64,000 nt of DNA from NCBI GenBank assembly GCA_011799875.1, contig CM022302.1:301207048-301271047 (forward strand), in the 5' to 3' direction. This document shows positions 42,445-55,359 of this stretch, in pieces. Each line of letters opens with the position of its first letter. Within the stretch, counting starts at the first letter, position 1. The notes below the pieces were generated by a model. It did no database searches and was not told the DNA's origin. It worked only from the letters and a program-made list of their open reading frames with translations. The position numbers and the translations under genes were made by a program. The stretch is from Thinopyrum elongatum (lineage: Eukaryota; Streptophyta; Magnoliopsida; Poales; Poaceae).

Positions 42445-44389
42445 TTAAAAAGGAGATCCGTTTTGAGGCAGGTTTAAAAAGGTCACGTGATGCTACAGAG
42501 TCAGCCAAGTTAGTATCAGAGGCAGCAGTTGCCGTTAGGTGTCATGCACATATCCTCCCAACATGGATTCAATACAGGAATGACACAAAGACGAAACCCA
42601 GTTCAACACCTTCCTCGACCATTTATCTATAAGTATGGTTATGTATGGAAATTAGTAATATCGTCTTGCTCTGTCCTGTACTTTCTAGGTTGCTGGTAAT
42701 GAGACTCCCACAATTTTTAACATATGAGTTTCAAGTTGGATAGCCAAGATGATGCAACCAGACAAGCATGCACCCATGTTTTCAAGTCTGCTCTGATACA
42801 ATATCGGTATAACTTGAGGAAAACTCACTTTGAAGGCAAGGCTAACAGTGAACTTGCCCAAACATCTCCAGTGGAAAATATAACGGATGAAGACTGGAGA
42901 GGACTTGTTAAACACTGGTCTAATCCAAAGTATCAAGTACGTTATATATATGTGATCAGATCACATGTTGAACTCCTATTTACGGATGTGCCTCACAAAT
43001 CTATCTTCTTCTAGGTGAACTATTCAAAGAAAAAGGCCAACCGTATGAAAGTGAAATTCCAACACACGACAGGATCTCATAGCTATATTGCACACTGCGA
43101 GGCTCTTGTAACTAGCTGCTGTTTCACTCTTTCGCTGTGCCATATTATTAGATCTATATTGACTTGTTCCAAATGCAGAGGAAAGCCCGCAAGGACCAAA
43201 AAGTAACTTAACCAAATGATGTCGAAATCTTCAAGGACTGTCACACCAGCAAGACGAAGGGCAAGACTACACCAGTGAAAGCAGCTGTTGTAAGTCCTTA
43301 ATCCTCATGCCTTTTAACTACTAGTTACTCTGACTTGTGCATTGAACTGCACGGTTTGCAGCCAATGTCTATTATTCTTTTCAATTTTATACACAATTGT
43401 CTTAGCATATCATTGCACCTTACAAGATTTAAAAGAGAGGAGTGATGTTCCTTTTATCTTGATCTGTAATCTTGTTCCGTGCTAGACTTGCCCACACAAC
43501 GTTACAATTGCCTGTTTGTCTGTTCTCGGTTGTTTTGTGATATGAATGATGCCATACTATGCTTACCGTATTGTAAACTTTGTCTCTTTATCCTTAGCTA
43601 TCAATACAATGTGAAGAAATAGACAATACGTTAGCCATGGTACATGGTCATATGTTTGGAACATGGTTTTATTATGTACTTTGCAGTAAAATACAACTAA
43701 TATTTTACACGGGTTCAACAAAATAAGTTTTGTATATAGACCAAAGATGTTCTGTTTGGTTTTGCTGCCTCCTTAATAACTTTTGTTCTGGTACTACTAA
43801 TGTACAAACTAAACTTTTCAGCAAGCTATGGAACAAATGGTGGAACCGCCACCTTCGGAAGGTGATGAGGCAACCATAATCGCAATGTCACCTCTTGCTG
43901 CAGTGGTGTAACACCCCCATTGGTTAGCTACAGTAATCCCCCTTTTGATAATGTCATGTCATCATGATCAACAGTGCTTAAACATCATTTGGATCATATC
44001 TCATTTCAAAATTCCAATTCAAATGGAAATTCAAACTTAAAGTGAAAATAAAAGTTTTTCAAATCCAGGAACTAAAATGTTCATCATGTTGCAAATAATC
44101 CAGGGGCATTTATAAAATTAGCAGCAACATTAATTGAAATATTTAAATGACTCTAACATCCTAAAACAGTCCCAAAACAGCAAGGTTTAATCCATTTTAT
44201 TTAATACAAAATTCATATGAAATCCATTTGCCTCCAAACCAATTTCTAGCAGTGTTAAATAATGCACTGTATTTACTGGACCAAATTACCTATTTTACAA
44301 AACAATATTTGAGGCCACACATTTTGCAAAAGTGAGAAAAGAAAGACAAAACAAAAAAAGCAAAAAACAAAAAAAGGCCCACTCTACTT

Positions 44390-45420
44390 GGGCTTAAGTG
44401 CTACAGCGCCGGCCCGATCCACCCCGTACCATCTCCCACATTTCGCCACTGCTCACCTGCGCCCGCTGTCGTCCCCACGCGCGCGCGCCCACACCCGCAG
44501 CCAGGCCTCCCCTCTCTCTCGCTCGACAGCGCGACCGCGCCCGCGTGGAGGATAAGGGCGAGGCCCCGCGACCCCCTGGCGTCCCCCTCGCTCCCTCTCT
44601 GCTTCCCCCTCGCCCGAGCGCCGCCATGGCCTCGCTGCTCTGACCACCGCGGCCACCAGCCGGCCCTCGCCTCGCCTCCGCGCCAAGAAGGACCGCCTCG
44701 ACCTCCTCTTCCTCCCCGATGAGTCACCCGAGCAGGAGAGCCTCTGCATCGAGCTCTCCGACGTCTTCTTCAACCTTCGGCCACCCACACGCCGTCGCTG
44801 ATTTCGTCGCCGTCGAGCCTCTCCCGAGCCCGCTCTGCACCTCTACAGGCTCAATGTGAGCCCCCGCTTCCTCCCCTCTCTCTCTCCCGTTGTCGTTCGC
44901 TAGCTGTACACGCCGCCCCCAACTTGCACGAGCTCGCCGCCGCGTAGCTCGTCGCCGTCCTCGTTCCGGTGACAACAGCCCCATGCTGCTGCCCATCTAC
45001 TTCGCCGCACCGCGTAGGCCTCGCCTAGCCTCCTCGTTTGCTCACGCGCGCACTGCAGCACCGTCCCCGTCGCACGCCCGCAACCGTCTCCGCCCGACGT
45101 CATCGCCGGCGACCATTCCGGCCACCCCCGCCGTCGTGCTCCCCTCCATCGGACGCGGTGCGAAGAGGACGTTCCAGAGAGCCTGGTCGCGCCTGTTTTG
45201 GTCCACCGTAGCTCGTTTCCGAGCTCGCCGGAGCTCGCCACCGCGTCTGGGCTCGCCGGCGCACTCCGGTGGCCGCACTGACTCGGCGCCGATGTGGCGC
45301 CGTGGGCCCCACCGCTCAGCCACTGACTCTGGGTCCCACTGGGCCCAGTTGACCCAGTCAACGCTGACTGGGCTGGCCCTGTGTCTATGACATGTGGGTC
45401 CCGCCTGTTAAAATGATTTT
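44390..45420. other. GC-rich island of the LTR-like element, copy 2
   Basis: A 1-kb GC-rich stretch bordered by AT-rich DNA. It contains overlapping Arg/Pro/Ala-rich frames on both strands without known domains. One + strand frame at about 44643-44810 is open and acidic in part (DLLFLPDESPEQESLCIELS) but has no ATG. The island corresponds to 15480-16690 in copy 1. It is followed by an AT-rich TTAATTAATTAATTAG tract in both copies. Confidence 0.5.
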
Positions 45421-45667
45421 GATAAATAAATAAAAATTGTTAATTAATTAATTAGTTAATTAAAACACTAATCTATCACTGACTAATGGGGCCCACACTT
45501 AATTAATCCTAATTAGTTTAAAACAAATCCAAATAAATTCCTAAGTTAACTAAATCATCTAGTTAGGCAGTAGAACACCTCTGCATATCATTCAGGCATG
45601 TCATGCATATTGTTTGCATTTTTGCCGTGAATTTATTGTTTCTTTCCCCCTCCTTCTCTCTCGATAG

Positions 45668-47360
45668 ACGCCGAGACCGACGCCGACGCAGCAGAGTACG
45701 ACTACGCTCCGGACGAGCAGCCTTCTGACGACCAGCCCCTCTCAGCAGAGCTTCCAGGCAAGTCCCCCCCTTGAACAATCCGATATCGCCCATTCCATTC
45801 TCTCATGCTTGCATTAGATTTTGCTACTGTAATTGATTGCTCCTATTCTGATGCATAGCCTATTTTTTTTAACCTGCTTATTGATACCTACCTGCTTAAC
45901 CTAAACTGCTTAGTATAGGTTGGTTAGTGATCCATCAGTGACCCCCACTTTGTCCTTGTTGCCTCTGCTTCATCATCGACGACTCGATCAACGTGATCGA
46001 CGACCAGAGACCGACACCTCACTTCACCCCCCTTTGTTGTACGACTCTGCATAGCTACTATCGAGTGACGAGGGTGATACCTCGTAACGCACCCCTGATG
46101 ATAACTCTGCAGTGTAGCTGTTTGGTCATGGTCATCGAGGGTGATTCCTTCTTAACCACTCCCGATGCGACTCTGTCGTGCAACCCCTCAAGTGTGAACC
46201 TCGAGGGTGATTCCTCTTACGTTCACCTTGATGATTTCATCGACTGGAATCCACCAAGGGTGATTCCTCGGGGTTTCCCCCTTGATGTTATAACCACACG
46301 GTTACTTTGACCTTTGTCGCAGGCGGGTCGACCCTAAGGGGTACCCGCGGGGAAATTATGCAGTCGGGCTTGCCAGGAGGGCACCCGAGAGAGATATTGT
46401 GGCGGAGCGTCAGAAACTCTGATCGTCTCCGCGAATTATTAAATACGCCTAACGGATTTGGGTATTTTATCTGAGTGGGTCGTCGTGCCCTATACGCACT
46501 ACCACCACGCGGGATAATGGTTATGGGGCCCTCTACGTCGTACGTTTCTCCCGAAAGCTCATCAGACGTCATAGTTCACTGTGCGGGCTGATTGTTGGGG
46601 TTGGGTTGGATACTTCACTGACGAGTTCAGTGTCGCGCCTCCTCCCCGGCCAGTCTCGCAACACGCAGGAGCGCCTGGGGCGATGGCCCAAGACCCCTGG
46701 GTGCATAGGTTAGTCCGGCATGTTGACCTCTCTGCTGAGCCTAGGTAGGGCGCTGCTTCATGTCGATCTCCCGAGGCTGGGCATTACCCAGCAAGTGTGT
46801 ACGGACAGAGGTGATCGATCGTGTTGGGTACTAGTAGTGCACCCCTGTAGGGAAGTGATCTATTCGAATAGCCATGTCCATGGTAACAGGACGCTCAGTT
46901 TGGTATCCCGATCTATTACTTGAACTGGATATTTGTTTAATTAATTGAAGCTCCGGGATCGCTTTCTCGCAGGGAGTCGAGGAAGGATCTCTAGGCTTTG
47001 CCTCAACATGCTTGCTTAATAAAATGCTTTTCTGTACTCTTCTAATTGCTGCAAGATGGTGGCTTCGTGAAGATGCTAGTCTTCGCTAGGACTAGGTCTT
47101 CTCTCTATTCTGGCATTTCTGCAGCCCAGTCCACATATACAGCCTTTCTTTGATAATGTTGCATATGTAGTGTAGATCCTTGCTTGCTGAGTACTTCGGA
47201 TGAGTACTCACGGTTGCTTTGCTACCTCTTTTTCCCCCATACCCCTTTTGATGTTACCTCAGACGATGGAGCTCAGGAGCCAGATGACACCGCGGGAGCT
47301 TACTACCAGGAGGGCCCAGACGGCACGTACTACTGGATCGAGCCAGCCGACCAGGAGTAG
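45668..47360 (+). CDS. conserved two-exon reading frame in the LTR-like element, copy 2
   Basis: Exon 45668-45757 (90 nt) follows CTCTCTCGATAG and ends CCAG before donor GCAAGT. The next exon starts at 47263 after TTACCTCAG (an alternative acceptor at CCAG 21 bases later keeps the frame) and ends TAG 47358-47360. The intron is 1505 nt, GC-AG, phase 1. The peptide reads acidic ...EYDYAPDEQ...LSAELP, then DDGAQEPDD, then a Tyr-rich end (AYYQEGPDGTYYWIEPADQE). Exon length, phase, donor type and peptide plan match copy 1 at 13153-14891 although the DNA has diverged. The 5' exon is not identified. It could be a captured host gene fragment or a protein of the element. Confidence 0.55.
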
Positions 47361-48097
47361 GATCGGAAGCCCTAGGCAGGAGGCCTTCGCCTTTCGATCT
47401 AGAGTCGTTGTTTGTGCTAGCCTTCTTAAGGCAAACCTTGTCTAACTATGTCTGTACCCAGATATTATTTGTATGACTGACTTATGTATTCGGATCCTCG
47501 TGATCCCTGGTCTGTAATATTCATGGATCTCCGTTTATTTGTATTAGAGTTGTGTTGTGATATCTTCCAGTGAGTCCCTGTGCTTGATCGTGCATGTTTG
47601 CATGTATGATTAGTGCACGATTGAGTCGGGGGCGTCACAAGTGGGTCAGTACATGTCCACTAACAGTGCCAAAAGCACCTTCCTGCATAATACTGGGTTG
47701 GTTGTTAAGGCAATCTCGGCCAAACTGCCTCATGATCAAGATATGCAACCTCAAAATAATGTTATATCTGAGCTCCAGACACAAGTCCAATCCCTAACAG
47801 AGACCCTTTGTGAAACAAGGACATCCATTGTTCGATGTCGTCAAGATATGCATGGTTTTGAAACAAGACTATCAGACATTTGCTATGTTGTTCAGGAGCC
47901 TAGGAGAAATGAAGGCAAAGATTATGGTACTCCATCAGACAGTACAGCATGAAAACGTAACAGTCAGGTCAAATGAACTGAGCTTATGAACTTCTGATGG
48001 TGCATTTATCTGCTGGACTATTAACTTTTATGCCAACCTTTGTTTTGTTATATGGCTGTAATTAGTTTTGTTGCGATACAAAATTTGTTCTTAATGG

Positions 48098-49660
48098 TGA
48101 TACGTCTCCAACGTATCTATAATTTTTTATTGTTCCATGCTATTATATTATCTTTTTTGGATGTTTTATATGCATTAATATGCTATTTTATATTATATTT
48201 AGGACTAACCTATTAACCTAGATCCCAGTGCCAATTTCTATTTTTTTTCCTTGTTTTTGAGTTTTACAGAAAAGGAATATCAAACGGAGTCCAAGCGGAA
48301 TAAAACTTTAAGATGATTTTTCTTGGACCAGAACACATCCACGGAGCTTGGAGAGGGGGCCAAAAGAGTACCAAGGGACCCACAAGCCCTCAGGCCGCGC
48401 CCTAGGGGGGCGCGCCTCCATGGCTTGCGGGCTCCTCGGGAGTCCCCCAACCCTAATTCTTGCTCTATAAAATCCCAAATATTCCCAAACCAACAGAAGC
48501 GTCCACCAAAATACTTTTCCGCCGCCGCAAGCCCCTGTTCCCGTGAGATCCCATCTTGGGACCTTTTCCAGCACCCTGCCGGAGGGGGATTCGATCACGG
48601 AGGGCCTCTACATCAACCTTGCTGCCCTTCCGATGAAGCATGAGTAGTTTACCACAGACCTACGGGTCCATAGCTAGTAGCTAGATGGCTTCTTCTCTCT
48701 CTTTGACCTTCAATACAATGTTCTCCTCGATGTTCTAGGAGATCTATCCGATGTAATATTCTTTTGCGGTGTGTTTGTCGAGATCCAATGAATTGTGGAT
48801 TTATGATCAGATTATCTATGAATATTATTTGAGTCTTTTCTGAACTCTTTTATGCATGATTAAATATCTTTGTATTTCTCTTCAAATTATCAGTTTGGTT
48901 TGGCCAACTAGATTGGTTTTTCTTGCAATGGGAGAGGTGCTTAGTTTTGGGTTCAATCTTGCGGTGTCCTCACCCAGTGACATAGTAGGGGTAGCGAGGC
49001 ACGTATTGTATTGTTGCCATCAAGGGTAAAAAGATGGGGGTTTCATCATATTGCTTGAGTTTATCCCTCTACATCATGTCATCTTACTTAAAGCGATGCT
49101 CTGTTCTTATGAACTTAATACTCTAGATGCAGGCAAGAGTCGGTCGATGTGTGGAGTAATAGTAGTAGATGCAGAATCATTTCGGTCTACTTGACACGAA
49201 CGTGATGCCTATATTCATAATCATTGCCTTGGATATCATCATAACTTTGCGCTTTTCTATCAATTGCTCGACAATAATTTGTTCACCCACCGTATGTTTT
49301 CTTTCAAGAGGGAAGCCTCTAGTGAAACCTATGGCCCCCGGGTCTATTTTCCATCATATATTTTCAGATCTATAAACCAAAAACCCAAAAATACCTTGCT
49401 GCAATTTATTTGTTTTTACTTTTTTTTATGTTTTAGTAATCTTTTATACCTATCTCTATTAGATCTCACTCTTGTTCGAGACCGTGAAGGGATTGACAAC
49501 CCCTTTTTCGCGTTGAGTGCAACTGTTTGTTAGTTTGCGCAGGTGCATAGATTGGAGACTTGCTTGTGCCTCCTACTTGATAGGGAAATACTTATCTCTA
49601 CTTTGCTGCATCACCCTTTCCTCTTCAAGGGAAAAATCAATGCAAGCTCAAGAAGTAGCA
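48098..49660 (+). repeat. 5' LTR of the second non-autonomous gypsy
   Basis: 1563 bp, TGATACGTCTCC...GAAGTAGCA, pairing with 53592-55175. A TATAAAA box lies at about 48465 (CTCTATAAAATCCC). Confidence 0.92.
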
Positions 49661-49671
49661 GGAAGAAATTT

Positions 49672-49689
49672 TGGTGCCGTTGTAGGGGA
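49672..49689 (+). promoter_or_regulatory. degraded tRNA-Asp primer binding site
   Basis: TGGTGCCGTTGTAGGGGA differs at three positions from the intact site at 8846 and 62450. It lies 11 bases after the LTR end. Confidence 0.8.
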
Positions 49690-49937
49690 GGTTCTACATC
49701 AAGCCTACCAAGTACTCATCATAAACTCTCATCTCTTGCATTACATTATTTGCCATTTGGCTCTCATTTTCCTCTCCCCCACTTCTAAAACATTTTCAGA
49801 AAAACACAAAAATATTTGCCTTTTTAATCGCCTTCTTTTCATTCATCTTTTCGTTTGCCTTTATGTCTTACTTGGTTTGTTTGCTCGTTCGCTTGGAATA
49901 ATTGTGTATTTGTTGAAAATTAGAAAGCAAAAAGTTT

Positions 49938-50763
49938 ATGGATCCTCATCCACTTGCTAATCTTTTTAAGAGGTCCAATTATGATGAACCAATTGCTAGT
50001 GTGTTGAGTGCACTAGATTATCTTTATGAAGTTTTTCTTGAAATTCATGAATCTGAAAATTGTGATGAAATTTATGAAGTGATTCACGATAGCTCCTTGA
50101 ATGAAAAGCGTGATTGCAATGATGTTATTATAAATTCTATTAATGTTAATTGTGCTAATAATATGCAAAACCCCAAGCTTGGGGATGCTAATTTTGCTAT
50201 GTCCACTACTTGTTGCAATGATCATGATTGGGGTGATAATGCTTCTTATGATCTTGAACATTTGTTTAAGCCTCATGATGATTATGATATTGATAATAAT
50301 GTTTGCAATAATATTGAAAGTGGGTTTGGAAGAGTGTCAACTCTAGGTAATAATTATCCCACTACTTTGTAGTACGATCAATCATATGAAATTTTTGATA
50401 AAAGTGGGCTTGGAGAAGTCATGACTTTATTTGATGATAATCCCACTATTTTGGAAGAGTGTCAACTTTGCATGCATGTGGATCATGAAGAGAATATTTT
50501 ATGTGATAGTTATATTGTTGAATTTGATTATGATCCTACATGTAATTATTATTAGAGAGGAAAATATGGTTGTAGAAATTTTTCATGTTACTAAATTACC
50601 TCTCGTTATGTTGAGATTGCTATTGTTTCTTTCTTCTTCCTTCCATATGCTAGATTCTGCTTGCCTTGATAATTTGTTTTCTTATAAAATGCCTATGCAT
50701 AGGAAGCATGTTAGACTTAAACTTGCTTTTCACATGCTACATGATGCTCTCCTCGTGTTTTAA
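49938..50763 (+). pseudogene. broken homologue of the uncharacterised acidic ORF
   Basis: The frame from ATG 49938 runs 144 residues to TAG at 50370-50372 and then decays through a stop and frameshift to about 50763. Shared features with the ORF at 8961 are the SLNEKRDCND segment, NNMQ-PKLGDA, ESGFGRVSTLG, GEVMTLFDDNPTILEE (in another segment) and the C-terminal HRKHVRLKLAFHMLHDALL. The N-terminal ~20 residues (MDPHPLANLFKRSNYDEP) differ from the first copy. The Asp/Asn-rich middle is shorter and diverged. The same segment encoding KLGDA again consists of the polypurine-tract-like 15-mer. Confidence 0.8.
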
Positions 50764-53576
50764 TTGCTATCTTTCGTGTGAGCATCATTAAAATTACCAA
50801 TGCCTAGCTAAAAGGCTTTAAAGAAAAGCGCTTGTTGGGAGACAACCCAATATATTTATTTTAAGTTTTTATGAGAATACACATTATTACCTCTGTAGTA
50901 ATTTTGTTTTTGTGTTTTAATTAGTGTTTGAGCCAAGCAAGACCTTTGGGATGGTCTACGGTGATAGTTGATTTGATCTTGCTGAAAAATAGAAACTTTT
51001 GCGCTCATTGCCAAAAAATTCAATACATCACAGAAACGTGCTTTTGATATGAATTTTTTACACAAGATTGATATACAAATTTCCCAGGATTTCCAAATTT
51101 TTCACAATTTTTGCAGTTACATAAGTATACGAAGTTTCCAGATTACTACAGACTGTTCTGTTTTTTACAGATTCTGTTTTCTTTGTGTTGTTTGCTTATT
51201 TTGATGAATCTATGGGTAGTATCGGGGGGTATGAACCATGGAGGTGTTGTAATACAGTATATATTACACCAATATAAATAAAGAATTAGTTCACAATAGT
51301 ACCTAAAGTGGTGATTTATTTTATTATACTAACGGATCTAATGAGTTTTCTATTGAGTTTTGTGTTGTGAAGTTTTCAAGTTTTGGGTAAAGATTTGAAG
51401 GACAACGGAATAAGGAGTGGCAAGAGCCTAAGATTGGGGATTCCCAAGGCACCCCAAGGTAATATTCAAGGACAACCAAGCATCTAAGCTTGGGGATGCC
51501 CCGGATGGTATCCCCTCTTTTGTCTTCGTCCATCGGTAAATTTACTTGAGGCTATATTTTTATTCACCACATGATATGTGTTTTGCTTGGAGCGTCTTGT
51601 ATGATATGAGTCTTTGCTTTTTAGTTTGCCACAATAATCCTTGCTGTACACATCTTTTGAGAGGGACACGCATGAATAGTGAATTTATTAGAATACTCTA
51701 TGTGCTTCACTTATATCTTTTGAGCTAGGCAGTTTGCTCTAGTGCTTCACTTATATCTTTTTAGAGCACGGCGGTGGCTTTATTTTATAGAAATTGTTGA
51801 ACTCTCATGCTTCACTTATATTATTTTGAGAGTCTCTAAACAGCATGGTAATTTGCTTAGGTTATGAATTTATTCCTAATATGATGGGCATCCAAGAGGG
51901 ATATAATAAAAACTTTCATATAAAGAGCATTGAATACTATGAGAAGTTTGATTCCTTGCATTTGTTTTGAGATATAAAGATGGTGATATTAGAGTCATGC
52001 TAGTGAGTAATTGTGGATTGTTAGAAATACTTGTGTTAAAGTTTGTGATTCCCGTAGCATGCACGTATGGTGAACCGTTATGTGATGAAATCGGAGCATG
52101 ATTTATTTTTTGATTGTCTTCCTTATGAGTGGCGGTCGGGGACGAGCGATGGTCTTTTCCTACCAATCTATCCCCCCAGGAGCATGCGTGCAGTACTTTG
52201 TTTCGGTAGCTAATAATTTTTTGCAATAAGTATGTGAGTTCTTTATGTCTAATGTTGAGTCCATGGATTATACACACTCTCACCCTTCCACCTTTGCTAG
52301 CCTCTCAAGTACCGCGCAATTCTCGCCGGTGCATTAAACCCACCAAATACCTTCCTCAAAACAGCCACCATACCTACCTATTATGGCATTTCCATAGCCA
52401 TTCCGAGATATATTGCCATGCAACTTCCACCGTTCCGTTTTATTATGACACACACCATCATTGTCATATTGCTTTGCATGATCATGTAGTTGGCATAGTA
52501 TTTGTGGCAAGGCCACCGTTCATAATTTTTTTTATATGTCACTCTTGATCATTGCACATCCCGGTCCACCGCTGGAGGCATTCATATAGAGTCATATCTT
52601 GTTCTAGTATCGATTTGTAATTCTTGAGTTGTAAGTAAATAAAAGTGTGATGATCATCATTATTAGAGCATTGTCCCATGTGAGGAAAGGATGATGGAAG
52701 CTATGATTCCCTCACAAGTTGGGATGAGTCTTCAGACTTTACAAAAAATAAAAGAGGCCAAAGAAGCCCAAATAAAAAAAAGTGAAAAAAATGAGAGAAA
52801 AGAGAGAAGGGACAATGTTACTATCCTTTTTCCACACTTGTGCTTCAAAGTAGCACCATGATCTTCATGATAGAGAGTCTCCTATTTTGTCGCTTTCATA
52901 TACTAGTGGGAATTTTTCATTATAGAACTTGGCTTGTATATTCCAATGATGGGCTTCCTCAAATTGCCCTAGGTCTTCATGAGCAAGCGAGTTGGATGCA
53001 CACCCACTTAGTTTCTTTTTGAGCTTTCATACACTTATAGCTCTAGTGCATCCATTGCATGGCAATCCCTACTCACTCACATTGATATCTATTGATGGGC
53101 ATCTCCATAGCCCGTTAATACGCCTAGTTGATGTAAGACTTTCTCCTTCTTTTTGTCTTCTCCACAACCACCATATTCTATTCCACCTATAGTGTTATAT
53201 CCATGGCTCATGCTCATGTATTGCGTGCAAGTTGAAAAAGTTTGAGAACACCAAAAGTATGAAACAATTGCTTGGCTTGTCATTGGGGTTGTGCATGATA
53301 AAATACTTTGTGTGATGAAGATGGAGCATAGCCAGACTATATGATTTTGTAGGGATAACTTTCTTTGGCCATGTTATTTTGAGAAGACATGATTGCTTTA
53401 TTAGTATGCTTGAAGTATTATTGTTTTTATGTCAATATTAAACTTTTGTTTTGAATCTTATGGATCTGAATATTCATGCCACAATAAAGAAGATTACATG
53501 GATAAATATGTTAGGTAGCATTCCACATCAAAAGTTCTGTTTTTATCATTTACCTACTCGAGGACGAGTAGGAATT
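50764..53576 (+). other. non-coding interior of the second non-autonomous gypsy
   Basis: It contains the conserved hairpin block near 50815-50850 and one copy of the unit that is duplicated in the first element. AAGCTTGGGGATGCC lies at 51486-51500. Long AT-rich, ORF-poor sequence follows, ending in the CTCGAGGACGAG block before the polypurine tract. No gene is supported. Confidence 0.7.
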
Positions 53577-53591
53577 AAGCTTGGGGATGCT
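53577..53591 (+). promoter_or_regulatory. polypurine tract of the second non-autonomous gypsy
   Basis: AAGCTTGGGGATGCT abuts TGATACG at 53592. It is identical in form to 17259-17272. Confidence 0.78.
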
Positions 53592-55175
53592 TGATACGTC
53601 TCCAACATATCTATAATTTTTTATTGTTCCATGCTATTATATTATTTGTTTTGGATGTTTTATATGCATTAATATGCTATTTTATATTATTTTTGGGACA
53701 AACCTATTAACCTAGAGCCCAGTGCCAGTTTCTGTTTTTTCCTTGTTTTTGAGTTTTACAGAAAAGGAATATCAAATGGAGTCCAAACGGAATAAAACTT
53801 TACGATGATTTTTCTTGGACCAGAAGACATCCACGAAGCTTGGAGAGGGGGCCAGAAGAGTCCCGAGGGACCCACAAGCCCTCAGGCTGCACTCTAGGGG
53901 GGAGTGCGCCTCCCTGGCTTGTGGGCTCCTCGAGAGTCCCCCAACCCTAATTATTGCTCTATAAAATCCCAAATATTCCCAAACCAACAGAAGCGTCCAC
54001 CAAATAATTTTCCACCGCCGCAAGCCTCTGTTCCCGTGAGATCCCATCTTGGGGCCTTTTCTGGCACCCTGCCGGAGGGGGATTCAATCACAGAGGGCCT
54101 CTACATCAACCTTGCTGCCCTTCCGATGAAGCGTGAGTAGTTTACCACAGACCTACGGGTCCATAGCTAGTAGCTAGATGGCTTCTTCTCTCTCTTTGAT
54201 CTTCAATACAATGTTCTCCTCGATGTTCTTGGAGATCTATCCGATGTAATATTCTTTTGTGGTGTGTTTGTCGAGATCCGATGAATTGTGGATTTGTGAT
54301 CAGATTATCTATGAATATTATTTGAGTCTTTTCTGAAGTCTTTTATGCATGATTAAATATCTTTGTATTTCTCTTCGAATTATCAGTTTGGTTAGGCCAA
54401 CTAGATTGGTTTTTCTTACAATGGTAGAGGTGCTTAGTTTTGGGTTCAATCTTGCGGTGTCCTCACCCAGTGACATAGTAGGGGTAGCGAGGCACGTATT
54501 GTATTGTTGCCATCAAGGGTAAAAAGATGGGGTTTTCATCATATTGCTTGAGTTTATCCCTCTACATCATGTCATCTTACTTAAAGCGTTGCTCTGTTCT
54601 TATGAACTTAATACTCTAGATGTAGGCAAGAGTCGGTCGATGTGTGGAGTAATAGTAGTAGATGCAGAATCGTTTCAGTCTACTTGACGCAGACGTGATG
54701 CCTATATTCATAATCATTGCCTTGGATATCATCATAACTTTGCGCTTTTCTATCAATTGCTCGACAGTAATTTGTTCACCCACCGTATGTTTTCTTTCAA
54801 GAGAGAAGCCTCTAGTGAAACCTATGGCCCCCGGGTCTATTTTCCATCATATATTTTCAGATCTATAAACCAAAAAATCCAAAAATACCTTGCTGCAATT
54901 TATTTGTTTTTACTTTGTTTTATGTTTTAATAATCTTTTATACCTATCTCTATTAGATCTCACTCTTGTTCGAGACCGTGAAGGGATTAACAACCCCTTT
55001 TTCGTGTCGAGTGCAAGTGTTTGTTAGTTTGTGCAGGTGCATAGATTGGAGACTTGCTTGTGCCTCCTATTGGATTGATACCTTGGTTCTTAACTGAGGG
55101 AAATACTTATCTCTACTTTGCTACATCACCCTTTCCTCTTCAAGGGAAAAATCAACGCAAGCTCAAGAAGTAGCA
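53592..55175 (+). repeat. 3' LTR of the second non-autonomous gypsy
   Basis: 1584 bp, TGATACGTCTCC...GAAGTAGCA. The 5' LTR lacks about 20 bases near its end (GATTGATACCTTGGTTCTTA, present here and at 62335), which accounts for most of the length difference. Confidence 0.92.
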
Positions 55176-55359
55176 AACGGGCAGCGACCGGCTGAAGAAA
55201 ACAGCAAGCCATTTTTGTATAGTGTAGGGTGTTCCCTATATTTGCACTGGTGGCGAACTTTGATGCCTAGTGGATGTAATCTGTGCAATCGCCTTAATAG
55301 CCTAGCGTTAGTTTCTGGCTTTTTTATTTCCTTAGTCTTCTTTTTCCTTGGTTTGCTAG

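Larger units (their letters stand above)
43907..47639 (+). mobile_element. 3.7-kb LTR-like element (possible solo LTR or LARD), copy 2
   Basis: The ends are TGTAACACCCCC...GGGGGCGTCACA, flanked by perfect 5-bp duplications AGTGG at 43902-43906 and 47640-47644. It is related along its length to 12848-17153 in reverse orientation (for example GATTAGTGCACGATTGAG and the AGGAAT/ATTCCT arrays). No gag, pol or transposase is present. Removing it restores an uninterrupted exon in the CACTA gene, which confirms the borders. Confidence 0.8.
42724..47952 (+). pseudogene. CACTA-associated Transposase_24-type gene, split by insertion
   Basis: Four exons are supported: 42724-42936, 43015-43107, 43179-43289 and 43822-43906 plus 47645-47952, each with GT-AG borders and keeping frame. 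The joined peptide has EDWRGLVKHWSNPKYQ | VNYSKKKANRMKVKFQHTTG, then KARKDQK and DVEIFKDCHTSKTKG. This is the conserved core of the plant En/Spm-related family PF03004. After the 3.7-kb insertion the last exon continues with GQYMSTNSAKSTFLHNTGL and a coiled-coil-like segment (ELQTQVQSLTETLCETRTS), ending at TGA 47950-47952. An in-frame TAA at 43209-43211 and a broken exon before 42724 show it was already dead or decaying. Its product is thought to act in CACTA transposition; the catalytic transposase itself is not in the window. Confidence 0.8.
48098..55175 (+). mobile_element. non-autonomous Ty3/gypsy (Sabrina-like), second copy
   Basis: 7.1 kb, with LTRs at 48098-49660 and 53592-55175, and flanks AATGG (48093-48097) and AACGG (55176-55180), one mismatch. 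It sits in the CACTA sequence downstream of the transposase-like gene. It shares the general plan, the uncharacterised ORF, the hairpin and the polypurine tract of the element at 7137. Its LTR is instead close to that of the gag-bearing element at 60865. No gag or pol domain is present. Confidence 0.9.

Noticed and set aside
44643..44810. Acidic open frame in the second GC-rich island, possible captured gene exon
   Set aside because: No ATG, no matching frame in the first copy and no recognised domain; kept only as part of the island description.
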